Below are positions 36,721-45,961 of a stretch of 64,000 nt of DNA, one piece after another. Source of the stretch: Pseudanabaena sp. M53BS1SP1A06MG. GTDB lineage: Bacteria > Cyanobacteriota > Cyanobacteriia > Pseudanabaenales > Pseudanabaenaceae. The notes under the pieces were generated by a model. The model was not told the origin of the DNA. It ran no database searches and saw only the letters and a program-made list of their open reading frames with translations. Within the stretch, counting starts at the first letter, position 1; every line of letters begins with the position of its first letter. Made by a program: the position numbers and the translations under genes. The DNA is taken from positions 39,867-103,866 of the forward strand of contig JADBWH010000036.1 of the NCBI GenBank assembly GCA_020404105.1, given 5' to 3'.

Positions 36721-37611
36721 ATGCCTTACTCAGCAGAGATCAGTCGTCGCCAACCTAGTTGTTTTCTGTTTCTGATCGATCAATCAGGATCGATGGCGGA
36801 TGCATTTTCTAGTGAAAGTGCAAGTAAGGGAACAGCCAAAGGAGCAAATGAAAGCTTGCACAAAACTAGTGAACCGATCCAAAAAGCTCAGGCAGTAGCC
36901 GATGCAGTAAATCGTTTGCTTGACTCTTTAGGTCAACGCTGTGTGAAAGGTAATGAGATTTACAATTATTTTGACGTGGGTGTCATTGGTTACAGCAGTG
37001 AAGTTGCCTCAGCACTCAATGGCATTGCTGGCGATCAGGTGATCGCACCTATTAGCAAAATCTATGAAAATCCAGCCGAATTGGAGAAACGCGCCCAAAA
37101 ATTACCCGATGGGATGGGTGGTTTGGTAGAAGTTTATAACGACTTTCCAATTTGGTTTAAGCCAGTAGCCAGTGGTGGTACGGCTATGTGCAGTGTATTA
37201 GCGTTGGCGCGTTTGCTCTTGGAGGAATGGATTGATAAACATCCAAATAGCTATCCACCAACGATTATTAATATTACCGATGGAGAATCGACTGATGGTA
37301 ATCCTACTGAAGAAGCAATGCTTCTCAAAAAATTGCGTACTTCCGATGGTGCTGTTTTGCTATACAACATTCATCTTTCTGCTGAGTTTACACAGCCAGT
37401 TTCTTTTCCTAGTACTGTGGAAGTGCTGAGCGATCCCTATGCTCGTCTAATGTTTGAGCTATCGAGTCCTCTACCCCATGCAGCCCAAAAAGCAGCTGAG
37501 AAAGAAGGTTATAAAGTCACTCCTGATGCTAGAGCTTTTATGTTCAATGCTGATCCTGTCAAGCTAATTCAGTTTCTCGATATTGGTACTCGCACTGACA
37601 ACCTTAGATAG
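36721..37611 (+). CDS. VWA domain protein
   Basis: This 296-residue cytoplasmic protein is built almost entirely of one VWA domain, with MIDAS motifs DQSGSMAD, GGTAMC and TDGESTDG. An insertion of about 40 Ser/Lys/Ala-rich residues follows the first motif. It resembles VWA proteins found near kinases and phosphatases (TerY-like) but there is no such gene next to it. Another VWA gene lies 3 kb away in the opposite direction. Function unknown beyond metal-dependent protein binding. Confidence 0.85.
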   Translation: MPYSAEISRRQPSCFLFLIDQSGSMADAFSSESASKGTAKGANESLHKTSEPIQKAQAVADAVNRLLDSLGQRCVKGNEIYNYFDVGVIGYSSEVASALNGIAGDQVIAPISKIYENPAELEKRAQKLPDGMGGLVEVYNDFPIWFKPVASGGTAMCSVLALARLLLEEWIDKHPNSYPPTIINITDGESTDGNPTEEAMLLKKLRTSDGAVLLYNIHLSAEFTQPVSFPSTVEVLSDPYARLMFELSSPLPHAAQKAAEKEGYKVTPDARAFMFNADPVKLIQFLDIGTRTDNLR

Positions 37612-37653
37612 AAAAAGTTGTATTTATTCAACACAATTACTAAAAAAATTACT

Positions 37654-37714
37654 TTGCACCACTTAGATAGAAAAATTGGCACTTTGTGCCAATTTTTCTA
37701 TCTAAGTGGTGCAA
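37654..37714. terminator. Bidirectional terminator with 29-bp stem
   Basis: The perfect inverted repeat (37654-37682 and 37686-37714, TTT loop) lies between the convergent VWA and RlpA-like genes and contains the RlpA-like stop codon (37698-37700). It includes AAAAA and TTTTT tracts inside the stem rather than after it. Confidence 0.7.
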
Positions 37715-38534
37715 GTACTGTGGCTGTAATCGGGACAACACCAGCTTCATCACTATTCAATGCGATCGCTGCGGCATGGGATAAATCAAGACTGCGATCG
37801 CCAATGTAGGGACCGCGATCATTGATTCTCACAACCACTGATCTATCATTTTGGCGATTCGTAACTTTGAGATATGTGTCAAACGGCAAGTTGGGATGAG
37901 CAGCAGTAAAATCCTGTTGTTCAAACTGTTCGCCTGAGGCAGTCTGTCTACCTTGAAAATAAGGACCATACCAAGAAGCAATACCATCAATTTTTTCGTT
38001 AGTAACTGTTAATTGATACATTTGCTTTTGGGCTTCAACAAGTGTCATTGGTTCTGCCCCAACTGCAACTCTAAGATTATTAATCCACTGGGTTAGACTC
38101 AACGATGGATTTACCACCTCGGATTTAGGGATTCTAAATAGGATTGTATTCTTATATTTACCAAGGTATTCACCATTAACTACCAGTGGCTGAAGTTGAC
38201 TGGGATCAAAGTCAAGTGTGTTGAGAATAACCGCAAGTTTAGCTGTAGATATTGCTGCACTAGGCAAGTCTTTAACCTCAAATGTAGGCTGCCGATTGAC
38301 CATAATTATCCATTCACTAACGGTCTTTGCCTGAAATTCGATGAGGTATTTAGGCTTAGTAACATTTGATGTTCTATTGCTGGAATGGTTATTTGTCAAT
38401 GATTTCTCTGGTGGAATTTGATTGAGATCATAGTTAATTTTATTGTCGGTTATATCTGTCGCAAATATTGGAGATATGATACTAGGAGCCAGTGAAATCA
38501 ATGATATCGCCCATAATTTAGATAGACTTGACAT
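37698..38534 (-). CDS. RlpA-like double-psi beta-barrel protein, exported
   Basis: This 278-residue protein has an N-terminal hydrophobic segment (LWAISLISLAPSIISPIFA), probably a signal peptide, an N-terminal region of about 150 residues, and a C-terminal RlpA domain (about 185-275: IASWYGPYFQGRQTASGEQF, FDTYLKVTNRQNDRSVVVRI NDRGPYIGDRSLDLS). RlpA proteins are periplasmic or outer-membrane lytic transglycosylases or peptidoglycan-binding proteins. There is no SPOR domain. Catalytic Asp (NDRGP) is kept. It is transcribed alone. Confidence 0.88.
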   Translation of the reverse strand: MSSLSKLWAISLISLAPSIISPIFATDITDNKINYDLNQIPPEKSLTNNHSSNRTSNVTKPKYLIEFQAKTVSEWIIMVNRQPTFEVKDLPSAAISTAKLAVILNTLDFDPSQLQPLVVNGEYLGKYKNTILFRIPKSEVVNPSLSLTQWINNLRVAVGAEPMTLVEAQKQMYQLTVTNEKIDGIASWYGPYFQGRQTASGEQFEQQDFTAAHPNLPFDTYLKVTNRQNDRSVVVRINDRGPYIGDRSLDLSHAAAIALNSDEAGVVPITATVLAPLR

Positions 38535-38887
38535 AGATTGTAAATATTATTTATCAAAATTGTTAGTTAAGCAAAGGTAGACTTTAGACAATCAAGTAAA
38601 AACTTATTTTCAGATTCCTAAATCGACATTTGGGAATAAATATTAGGAATAAACAAAGCTCTCTTTTTCTAAAAAAAGTTTGATCTAAAGTCATTAAAAT
38701 GTCTGAGAGTAATTGCCTTCGTTTTAACCTACGATATTTACGGGGATCATAAATCATCCCTTAGAAAGATATAAAAGTAGAATTATTCTAATTGCTGCAA
38801 TACTTCAGTTAAAACTTGTTAAACATCCCTTCCGTTATCGTATTTAACTGCTTAATAATTATTGCTATTTATAGTAGTTCTAAATAG

Positions 38888-38926
38888 TCTATAGAAGCGC
38901 ACACCCTAGGTGTGCGCTTCTATAGA
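38888..38926. repeat. Perfect 18-bp palindrome
   Basis: TCTATAGAAGCGCACACC and GGTGTGCGCTTCTATAGA are perfect complements with a CTA loop. It is not next to a gene end. Confidence 0.7.
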
Positions 38927-38931
38927 TCAAA

Positions 38932-39006
38932 AAATCTACAACTGATTTAGGATTGCAATTTAATGCTTGAAATATATAAAGCAATCCTAAATTAGTTGTA
39001 GATTTT
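38932..39006. repeat. Imperfect long inverted repeat
   Basis: AAATCTACAACTGATTTAGGATTGC is mirrored by GCAATCCTAAATTAGTTGTAGATTT (one mismatch) around a 26-base spacer. It directly abuts the family E hairpin. Confidence 0.65.
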
Positions 39007-39061
39007 TGGCTTCGACTTCGCTTAGCCATCTATAAACGATGGCTGAGCGAAGTCGAAGCCA
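39007..39061. repeat. Family E hairpin repeat
   Basis: Arms TGGCTTCGACTTCGCTTAGCC and GGCTGAGCGAAGTCGAAGCCA surround an ATC-rich loop. It shares its arm sequence with 3955-4010 and 43138-43186. Confidence 0.75.
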
Positions 39062-39210
39062 CTTACATCTCATTATGGGATAAACATAAAATATGACGCA
39101 CAGCTTATTTGCAAGGTTTACTGAGTGCTACACCTTTTCTCAACTGGCTGTAACTTATCGCTACTAAATGAATCCATTACCTACACAAAACCCACCACAT
39201 TAAATTCTTT

Positions 39211-39299
39211 AGGACTTACGCAAACCGAAGGAATTTATTACGCATTGGGTAGATGTGTTGCGGGCTTTGCCCTTAACACAATTACATTTCATGACTACC
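39211..39299. mobile_element. Hybrid family B/D miniature element
   Basis: The left end AGGACTTACGCAAACCGAA is that of family B (17668, 48491). The right end ACACAATTACAT...ATGACTACC is that of the family D element at 59182-59262. Both share the GTTGCGGGC centre, so recombination between the two types is a simple origin. Confidence 0.65.
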
Positions 39300-39594
39300 T
39301 TAAATTTTTAATTACCTTATACACACACAAAATAGTGAGCTATTTGTGTAAATAAATTTTTTACAAGATCATCTCAATCGTTTGCACATGCTCTAGGGAT
39401 CACTACAAATTAATGTTTTTTATAGCAAGTCAAGCAATTTTGCGGATGTATAGTCGATTTATTGTTGATAATTTCTTGTCATGTCTCGGATAATTCCTCT
39501 ATAGCGTGGATTGCTAACTCAAACCTAGCAATGCCCGCTATTTTTATTATCACCAAATTTCCTAGAGAACAGATATTACTTTCAAAGATATATC

Positions 39595-40449
39595 CTAGGA
39601 TTTGTTGACGGCACCATTAGGCATGGTTGTACCTCTGAGTATAACGTTGGTAAGTTTAACCATTATTTTCTCACCAAAACCCACTTTTGCTCCAGTCAGG
39701 TTTGCGCCAGTCAAGTCTGCGCCACTTAGATCTGCACCAATTAAGTTAGCTCCGCGCAGATCTGCATTTTGGAGATTTGCTTGAAATAGATTGGCTCTAA
39801 ATAGATTAGCCCCTTGCAGATTAGCCCCTTGCAGGTTGACACGGTGGAGAAATGCATCAGTTAAGTCAGCATTATTAAGATTTGCATAGCTAAGGTTCCT
39901 ACCTTCAAGATATTTTTCACGTAAATTTGCTCCATGGAAATCTGCCCCAGCCAGATCCGTCATTTTCGGACGCGGTTGGTGCTCAGATGAAGGATGATTT
40001 TGAGGTGGCTCAGGTTGTGGATGAGTGTGTTTGCTAGTTTGCTGACGTGATTGGTAAGACTGATAAGTTTGATAGGAATGAGCTTGCGATCGCGATTGAT
40101 AGGAGTGATAACGTTCCGAAGTGCGTTCTGATGTTTTTTGTTGAGAATAGCCTTGAGAAGCGCTCTGGTACTTACTGTGATATTTCGTTTGATGTTGATA
40201 AGTTTGTTTATTCTGATGCGAATGTCTATGGGGAACTGACACTTTCTGCTCCGCAGCTTTTCGCAAGCTATCCCTTGCATAGTTAATTTCTTTAAGTTTT
40301 TCCTGTGCTTGCAGTTGTAGCTGCACATTCTCTCTGGGTATGCGATCAGGATGCCATTGCATAGCCAGAGCTTTATAAGCTTTGTTGACATCCTCTAAGG
40401 TTGCATTAGATGTTAAGCCGAAGAGTTGGTAGCATTGAGCGATTTCCAT
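39595..40449 (-). CDS. J-domain protein with pentapeptide repeats
   Basis: The ATG at 40449 (MEIAQCYQLFGL) starts a J domain (about 1-65) with the HPD motif intact (AMQWHPDRIP). It is followed by a Ser/Tyr/Gln/His-rich low-complexity stretch (about 75-165) and then some 15 A(D/N)LxxAN-type pentapeptide repeats that would fold as a right-handed beta helix. J domains recruit and stimulate DnaK, so this is a DnaK partner with an adaptor helix. The frame extends upstream to 40524, but those residues have no J-domain pattern. A family A element overlaps the upstream extension. Confidence 0.88.
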   Translation of the reverse strand: MEIAQCYQLFGLTSNATLEDVNKAYKALAMQWHPDRIPRENVQLQLQAQEKLKEINYARDSLRKAAEQKVSVPHRHSHQNKQTYQHQTKYHSKYQSASQGYSQQKTSERTSERYHSYQSRSQAHSYQTYQSYQSRQQTSKHTHPQPEPPQNHPSSEHQPRPKMTDLAGADFHGANLREKYLEGRNLSYANLNNADLTDAFLHRVNLQGANLQGANLFRANLFQANLQNADLRGANLIGADLSGADLTGANLTGAKVGFGEKIMVKLTNVILRGTTMPNGAVNKS

Positions 40450-40528
40450 AGTTTGTCGATTCCACAGCGACAGAGATTTCGATTTTACGCTGATAATCGA
40501 TCCCAAGTGTATCAAAACAGGCAAGTTT

Positions 40529-40621
40529 TACAGCGCTTTGCGCTTTCTTAAAACCCAGAAATATTTTTGAAAGTGTTGCAAAACTTCACTTTCAAAAATA
40601 TTTCTGTACTAAAAAGCTACA
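40529..40621. mobile_element. Family A palindromic element, copy 3
   Basis: TACAGCGCTTTGCGCTTTC leads into a perfect 22-bp palindrome, CCAGAAATATTTTTGAAAGTG versus CACTTTCAAAAATATTTCTG, and ends AAAAAGCTACA. It lies in the gap between the J-domain gene and the glycosyltransferase. Confidence 0.8.
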
Positions 40622-40689
40622 GCAATCCTAGATGTGAGTACCTCAGTAACTTTAATTCGTTAGAGAGTTACAACTTGGGATTTCTTAGT

Positions 40690-41763
40690 TTATGCAAAAT
40701 AGTCCAAAATCGATTGATTAATCGTTTCTTCACCATGCATATCCAACTTTTTTACCTTTGTGGAATCTGGAGAAAGAAAGGTCGCATTAAGAAATGACCA
40801 ATCACCTTCATAAAACTCTTGGGGCGAAATAATTAGATGTTCTGAGTAGCTTTTTACTCCAGCAATGAGTGTTTCAGCTTCTAAAAATCCTTCACGGGTT
40901 AAACAAACAACGGGCACGCCCACACGCAGAGCTTCTGCTAATGTGCCATAACCTGGCTTCGTGACGACACGATCGCATATCACCATTAGATCCACAGGAC
41001 GCAGGCGATCGCAATTGGCTTTAGTCAAATTTGGTAAATCTGGGGCACAACGATCAAAGGTGATAAATTGCCAATCGGGAAACTTGAATAAGTTTTGATA
41101 CGGAATTGATTGTAAACTCAACCCACCAAAGGTCAATAGCGCTGTCGGGCGATCTCCGTCCAAATCAAATTTCTCACGTAGATATTCAGGTGAGTGGTTC
41201 GGTTTTGCGCCAGTTAGTCCCACATTTTGAATATTGGGAAAACTAGTCATAGGTTCCGCAAAGGGTAATCGAAATAGGCGATCGCAATAGCTATAGGTTT
41301 CCGATAGGCGATCAGCAAGTTCGGCATACTTCCCACCCCAATCACGATAAATAAAGTCCCAGCCAAAGTTGCCTGCCATCCAACAAGGAATCTGCGCTGC
41401 TTTAGCAATTTCTGTAAGCATGGGAGGGATATCCCCAAAAATTAAATCAACCTTGTTCTCTTGCAAAAATCTCACTTCTTCGGCGATTAAGTCAGGCTGC
41501 TGCTCATAAATTTTTTGCCACGCCGCGAAGGTCGCCTCTTGATCAGTAACTAAGCTATCGATCTGGATTACACCCACATCAAACACCTGTGGATGATACA
41601 CAAAATCCCCTGCTATATATTCCTCCAATAACCAAAGCGGAGCTGTTGTCGCAATGATTAACTTAATATCAGGCGATCGCTGTTGCAGATCAGCAAGGAC
41701 AGCCGCGGTGCGCGTCGCGTGACCAAAGCCATGATTGGTGATTGCAGTATATAAAGTGGGCAT
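40690..41763 (-). CDS. GT-B glycosyltransferase-like protein
   Basis: This 357-residue protein starts TAITNHGFGHATRTAAVL, a glycine/histidine-rich loop shared with MurG-like and UDP-glycosyltransferase folds and with the N-terminal domain of L-arabinokinase. The C-terminal half has FGGLSLQSIP, LMVICDRVVTKPGYGTLAEALRVGVPVVCL, the nucleotide-sugar-binding pattern of GT-B enzymes. Substrate and acceptor are unknown. It has no membrane segment. It is transcribed alone, 73 bp before the EamA transporter stop codon. Confidence 0.8.
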   Translation of the reverse strand: MPTLYTAITNHGFGHATRTAAVLADLQQRSPDIKLIIATTAPLWLLEEYIAGDFVYHPQVFDVGVIQIDSLVTDQEATFAAWQKIYEQQPDLIAEEVRFLQENKVDLIFGDIPPMLTEIAKAAQIPCWMAGNFGWDFIYRDWGGKYAELADRLSETYSYCDRLFRLPFAEPMTSFPNIQNVGLTGAKPNHSPEYLREKFDLDGDRPTALLTFGGLSLQSIPYQNLFKFPDWQFITFDRCAPDLPNLTKANCDRLRPVDLMVICDRVVTKPGYGTLAEALRVGVPVVCLTREGFLEAETLIAGVKSYSEHLIISPQEFYEGDWSFLNATFLSPDSTKVKKLDMHGEETINQSILDYFA

Positions 41764-41836
41764 GAATTTAATTAAGCTTATTGTCTTTTTTAGATGGTAG
41801 TGCTAAAGGCAGAACTTAATTTATTCATTCCTTGAT

Positions 41837-42913
41837 CTAGAGATTCTGATTTAGAGATTCATTGTTGGATTGCTGCAACAATGGTAAAGCCGAACTCACT
41901 GCCACTTGCTCAGTTGCATTCAAAATTTTTGCTTTTGTCATTGCTCCAAGTTCACAATCGGCTTCAATGCTATCTGATTCAGAGCTACGCAAACTGACAA
42001 GATAAATACTCGTTAGCGTCAAAATCACACCAATCCATTGCACTAAAGTCAAGTTTTCACCAAGAAAGAGACTACTAAACATCAGTGCAAATACTGGTGT
42101 AGAAAAAGTCAGTGCGCTCAAGGTGGTCAAACTTCCTGATGAGGCAAAAAAGAAAAACAACCCATAGGCGATCGCACTACCCATAATCGCCATATATGCC
42201 ATTCCTAGCCATCCCCAAGCAGAGATATCCTGACATTGATGCTGCTCAATTTGGTTAGAAATCATTAATAGAGGTAAGCCACCAATCACCATATGCCAAC
42301 CTGTTGCCATCACTGGATCGGCATAGCGCACTACAGGTTTAATTAAAATTGTGCCGATTGCCATTGACAATGATGCCCCCAGCATAAACCATTCTCCAAG
42401 GGTAAATACACCTGCCTCTAAAACAGTAGTGAAATCTCCGCTTAACAACGCAGTCATGAGTTCCGATGGTAAGCCAATTAAGCAAATGCCAGTTACCCCT
42501 ACAAATAAACCAAAGGCTGCTCCGATACCAATTTTTTCCTTGTATAACACTGCTGCGAGTACGGCAACTGCTAAGGGTTGTGAATCAATAAGCAATGATC
42601 CAAGCCCTGCATTAGTTCTCACTAATCCCTGCGCTAGGAACCCCTGAAACATCGTGCCATCAACCAATGCAAACAAACTAATCCATAACCATGCTTGCCA
42701 ACCTTTAGGTTGACTTCTGCCAAAATAAACACCTCCAAGAATTAGTAAAAAACCTGCGGGAATTAACCTAACTGCCGCCATAAACATGGGACTAGTTTGT
42801 GGTAATAAAGCCTTCATCACGACCATAGCAGTTCCCCAAAGGAAAAATGGTGCAATTATGAGGGGAGACTGACGAGTTATCTCTTTGGGACTAGTTGGCG
42901 TGGATGAATGCAT
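41837..42913 (-). CDS. EamA/DMT family transporter
   Basis: This protein has ten predicted membrane helices in two EamA repeats (about 15-150 and 185-320), with PLIIAPFFLWGTAMVVMKAL and the second-repeat AYGLFFFFASSGSLTTLSAL. The drug/metabolite transporter family exports amino acids, nucleotides or drugs; the substrate is unknown. The ATG at 42913 is preferred over the one 15 codons upstream, because homology begins soon after it. A 50-residue C-terminal tail is hydrophilic. It is plasma-membrane located. Confidence 0.86.
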   Translation of the reverse strand: MHSSTPTSPKEITRQSPLIIAPFFLWGTAMVVMKALLPQTSPMFMAAVRLIPAGFLLILGGVYFGRSQPKGWQAWLWISLFALVDGTMFQGFLAQGLVRTNAGLGSLLIDSQPLAVAVLAAVLYKEKIGIGAAFGLFVGVTGICLIGLPSELMTALLSGDFTTVLEAGVFTLGEWFMLGASLSMAIGTILIKPVVRYADPVMATGWHMVIGGLPLLMISNQIEQHQCQDISAWGWLGMAYMAIMGSAIAYGLFFFFASSGSLTTLSALTFSTPVFALMFSSLFLGENLTLVQWIGVILTLTSIYLVSLRSSESDSIEADCELGAMTKAKILNATEQVAVSSALPLLQQSNNESLNQNL

Positions 42914-43137
42914 ATTTGGTAAGTGGAATGCAAAGTTTGATTGCGAAGATACTAACAATTTTTAACAATAGTATCTTGATCAAAACCTAGAATTTTGAAT
43001 TACAACCAACAAAGTGATGAGAATCCATCTTAATGTAGAGTTTTAGGAGTAGCAGACGCAGTAATCATCCTAATTTCTCTCAATAAGTTAGCAAAGATAT
43101 TTCTACATAAGTGACTTGTTATTAGCTAAAGTATCTG

Positions 43138-43186
43138 TGGCTTCGACTCAGCTCAGCCAACCTTAGCAGAGCGAAGTCGAAGGTAG
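43138..43186. repeat. Family E hairpin repeat
   Basis: TGGCTTCGACTCAGCTCAGCC and the mirrored GCAGAGCGAAGTCGAAGG form the arms. Complementarity extends imperfectly on both sides. Confidence 0.65.
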
Positions 43187-43257
43187 ATAACTTTGGTGAG
43201 ACATTTTTTATCAGCAAGAGCCTAACGCCAGTTCGAGTTAAGCTTGCAAATTTTATA

Positions 43258-43304
43258 AGCCAGAAATCAAAAGACCTGCTTAGCAAGTCTTTTAATTTCT
43301 GGCT
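43258..43304. repeat. Imperfect 22-bp palindrome
   Basis: Arms at 43258-43279 and 43283-43304 match at 20 of 22 positions around a TTA loop. It abuts the next palindrome. Confidence 0.65.
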
Positions 43305-43340
43305 TTGAGAGAGGGTCTGCTACACAGACCCTCTCTCAAA
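43304..43340. repeat. Perfect 16-bp palindrome
   Basis: TTTGAGAGAGGGTCTG and CAGACCCTCTCTCAAA are perfect complements with loop CTACA. It is far from a gene end, so it is more likely a repeat than a terminator. Confidence 0.6.
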
Positions 43341-43608
43341 GCACACAAGCCATAGCTCGTTTTAAATTATCCCTAACTAGCATTACCTTACTGATAATGG
43401 AAATTGCTGCTGGGGCAAGTTAGCAGAATTCAGCTATTTATCATCAAAATCTAAACTTTTGTGAAGTGCTTGCCCTGTCTAGGTTACACTGATTTATGAT
43501 GTTGACTGATCCTCGAAAAGCTGTCTGGGAGAAGATTTGATGGATTCAATCAAGAATTGCGGCAATAAGTAATTAGAAAAAACTGCTCAAATCCCTATAA
43601 ATTAACCG

Positions 43609-43624
43609 TTGTGTATATACACAA
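43609..43624. promoter_or_regulatory. Operator-like palindrome upstream of hup
   Basis: TTGTGTATATACACAA is a perfect 16-bp palindrome with no loop, 130 bp before the HU start codon. The form suits a homodimeric regulator. Identity unknown. Confidence 0.4.
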
Positions 43625-43753
43625 GTGGCAAGTTGCTATTAAAATGATCAAACAGAAGTCATAGTCAGTGCGGCTTTCATCAAAAGCAATCGCACAAATA
43701 TTTCTTTGAAATTAAACTCATACTCACAAATTATCTATATTAAGGGGAAACCT

Positions 43754-44053
43754 ATGAACAAAGGTGAACTAGTTGATGCTATTGCTAAGAAAGCTGCTGA
43801 GAAAGGCGTATCAGTCAACAAAAAGACTGCTGACGAAGTTCTCTCTGCAACCCTTGAAGTAATCATCGATACTGTAGCTAGCGGAGACAAAGTAACTTTG
43901 GTGGGCTTCGGTTCTTTTGAAGCTCGCGATCGTAAAGCCCGTGAAGGACGCAACCCTAAGACTGGCGAAAAGATGGAAATCCCAGCTACTAAAGTTCCTG
44001 CTTTCTCCGCTGGTAAGTCATTCAAAGAACAAGTCAGTCCTCCTTCTGACTAA
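43754..44053 (+). CDS. hup: HU family DNA-binding protein
   Basis: This 99-residue nucleoid protein bends and compacts DNA. MNKGELVDAIAKKA, VTLVGFGSFEARDRKAREGR NPKTGEKMEIPATKVPAFSAGK are the HU signature and DNA-binding arm. The ATG at 43754 has AAGGGG just upstream and gives the standard length; the frame open before it (to 43706) lacks HU pattern. It ends in an intrinsic terminator. Confidence 0.96.
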   Translation: MNKGELVDAIAKKAAEKGVSVNKKTADEVLSATLEVIIDTVASGDKVTLVGFGSFEARDRKAREGRNPKTGEKMEIPATKVPAFSAGKSFKEQVSPPSD

Positions 44054-44063
44054 TTCTGACCTC

Positions 44064-44097
44064 AAAAGAGGATGCGCTAAGCGTATCCTCTTTTTTT
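44064..44097 (+). terminator. Intrinsic terminator of hup
   Basis: AAAAGAGGATGCG and CGTATCCTCTTTT form the stem (one mismatch), followed by a seven-T run. Confidence 0.9.
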
Positions 44098-44479
44098 GTT
44101 GAAAAGTAATCAAATAAAGCAGCCCTAACTTTTTGTATGTTTTTGGATTTGTGGAAGTGCACCCCGAATGGTGCGCTTTCACAAACCATTAAGGATTAAC
44201 ATAAACTCAAAACTAGATGAAATTTTAGAGATTTCAGAAAAGGATCCGTTGTTTAATAGGAAAATAAGGAAAGTAGAGAAATCAGTAAAGCTTTACCATC
44301 TGTCTCGTGATAAAAAAGCTCAAATACAGCCTATAGACTTTGAGTAGCCCGGCACTATTTCTAGTCATTAAGTAAGCCCAAAGCTTTGTTTATCCAATAT
44401 TTATCATTCTGTTTCACGATTTGCTTTGGCTTAGACAAGACTTATACTTATAAGCCGTAGTTCAATAGGAATATCTCTA
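44098..44479. other. Intergenic region upstream of MFS gene
   Basis: This 382-bp gap contains an imperfect hairpin (about 44150-44186, GTGGAAGTGCACC versus GGTGCGCTTTCAC) and a degraded family A element in reverse orientation (44325-44398: TACAGCCTATAGACTTTGAG to AAGTAAGCCCAAAGC). No gene. Confidence 0.55.
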
Positions 44480-45838
44480 ATGAGACTACCGAAATTTTTT
44501 GATCGCGATCGCACCATCGCACCGCCTCAGTTTAACCGTTGGTTTATTGCGATCGCCGCCTTAGCTATTCACCTTTCGATCGGACAAGTATACGCCTTTA
44601 GTGTTTTCAACCTACCCCTCACCAAACTCATTGGTATCACCCAAAGTGCCCCAGATGATTGGAGATTAACCACATTAGGCTGGATTTTTTCCTGCGCGAT
44701 CGCATTTCTGGGACTTTCCGCTGCAACCTTTGGTCGATGGGTAGAACGCGAAGGTCCTCGCAAAGCCATGTTTGTTGCGGCTCTTTGCTTTAGTGGCGGA
44801 TTTTTTATATCAGCGATCGGGGTTGCGCTCCACCAAATTATATTGCTATACCTAGGCTATGGAGTCTTAGGTGGCATCGGCTTGGGGATTGGCTATATTT
44901 CGCCCGTATCTACATTGATTAAATGGTTTCCTGATCGTCCGGGGATGGCAACAGGGATAGCCATTATGGGGTTTGGAGGTGGAGCGATTATTGGTTCCCC
45001 CTTTGCAGTGCAATTGATGGAATTTTTTAAATCATCGACTTCTGTTGGGGTCATGCCGACTTTCTTAACAATGGGAATTAGTTATTTCTGTTTAATGATG
45101 ATTGGGGTAGCATTTGTGCGCGTGCCTCACCCTGATTGGCTACCCGCAAATTATCAACCTAATTTAATTGCACAGCCATTAGTCACTAAAGCAAATGTAT
45201 CTGCTTATGATGCGATCCATACACCCCAGTTTTGGTTGCTCTGGATCGTTTTATGCACCAATGTTACCGCAGGCATTGGTATCTTAAGTCAAGCATCACC
45301 AATGATTCAGGAAATCTTTCAAGTTACGCCGAAGGAGGGTGCAATGTTTGTCTCGCTTCTGAGTCTATTTAATATGCTGGGGCGATTCTTTTGGTCATCG
45401 GTATCTGACTACCTAGGACGAAAGCGTACCTATATCGTATTTTTCGGATTAGGGATTTTGCTCTATCCACTTATTCCTGTGATCGGACATCTTCATAATA
45501 TTTTTTTATTCGATGTCTGTTTCTGCATTGTCCTAAGTACCTATGGCGGTGGCTTTGCCACGATTCCTGCCTATTTACGCGATCTATTTGGTACCATGCA
45601 TGTAGGAGCCATTCACGGCAGATTGCTTACTGCATGGTCAGTTGCTGGTGTGTTGGGACCTGTAATGATTAACTATATCCACGACTACCAAATCAAAATC
45701 GGCGTACCCAAGGCTGAATCCTATATGATGACCATGTATATCATGGCAGTTTTTTTATGTCTGGGACTGCTAGCGGATCTATCAGTAAAAGCAGTCGATC
45801 GCAAATATCACTATGTCCCACCTACACCTGAACAATAA
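44480..45838 (+). CDS. MFS transporter, oxalate/formate antiporter (OFA) family
   Basis: This 452-residue protein has 12 hydrophobic segments. The OFA features are the N-terminal GQVYAFSVF, LGGIGLGIGYISPVSTLIKWFPDRPGMATGI AIMGFGGGA, and the mid-loop YLGRKRTYI. The OFA group exchanges organic acids; the actual substrate is unknown. Plasma-membrane protein, transcribed alone; its stop codon overlaps a 19-bp palindromic terminator. Confidence 0.87.
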   Translation: MRLPKFFDRDRTIAPPQFNRWFIAIAALAIHLSIGQVYAFSVFNLPLTKLIGITQSAPDDWRLTTLGWIFSCAIAFLGLSAATFGRWVEREGPRKAMFVAALCFSGGFFISAIGVALHQIILLYLGYGVLGGIGLGIGYISPVSTLIKWFPDRPGMATGIAIMGFGGGAIIGSPFAVQLMEFFKSSTSVGVMPTFLTMGISYFCLMMIGVAFVRVPHPDWLPANYQPNLIAQPLVTKANVSAYDAIHTPQFWLLWIVLCTNVTAGIGILSQASPMIQEIFQVTPKEGAMFVSLLSLFNMLGRFFWSSVSDYLGRKRTYIVFFGLGILLYPLIPVIGHLHNIFLFDVCFCIVLSTYGGGFATIPAYLRDLFGTMHVGAIHGRLLTAWSVAGVLGPVMINYIHDYQIKIGVPKAESYMMTMYIMAVFLCLGLLADLSVKAVDRKYHYVPPTPEQ

Positions 45839-45877
45839 ATTAAGAGAAGAGTTGCGTTGCAACTCTTCTCTTAATTT
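45837..45877 (+). terminator. Palindrome after MFS gene
   Basis: A perfect 19-bp inverted repeat (45837-45855 and 45859-45877, GTT loop) begins inside the MFS stop codon. A short T run is part of the stem. Confidence 0.75.
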
Positions 45878-45961
45878 ATACATACGCTATGTAAAAGTGT
45901 TATAATTAAAAGCCTGTGAAAAAATTGACATTCTTTGAAAATCCATAAGTAAGTAACGGTT

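Larger units (their letters stand above)
38535..39594. other. Gene-free region rich in palindromes
   Basis: This 1.06-kb stretch has no credible gene. It contains a perfect 18-bp palindrome (38888-38926), an imperfect 25-bp inverted repeat (38932-39006), a family E hairpin (39007-39061) and a hybrid family B/D element (39211-39299). The first 350 bp are featureless AT-rich sequence, presumably including the promoter of the RlpA-like gene. Confidence 0.65.
42914..43753. other. Intergenic region upstream of hup
   Basis: This 840-bp gap between divergent genes contains a family E hairpin (43138-43186), an imperfect 22-bp palindrome (43258-43304), a perfect 16-bp one (43304-43340) and a 16-bp operator-like palindrome (43609-43624). 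The last 250 bp presumably form the hup promoter region. No small gene is convincing. Confidence 0.6.
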
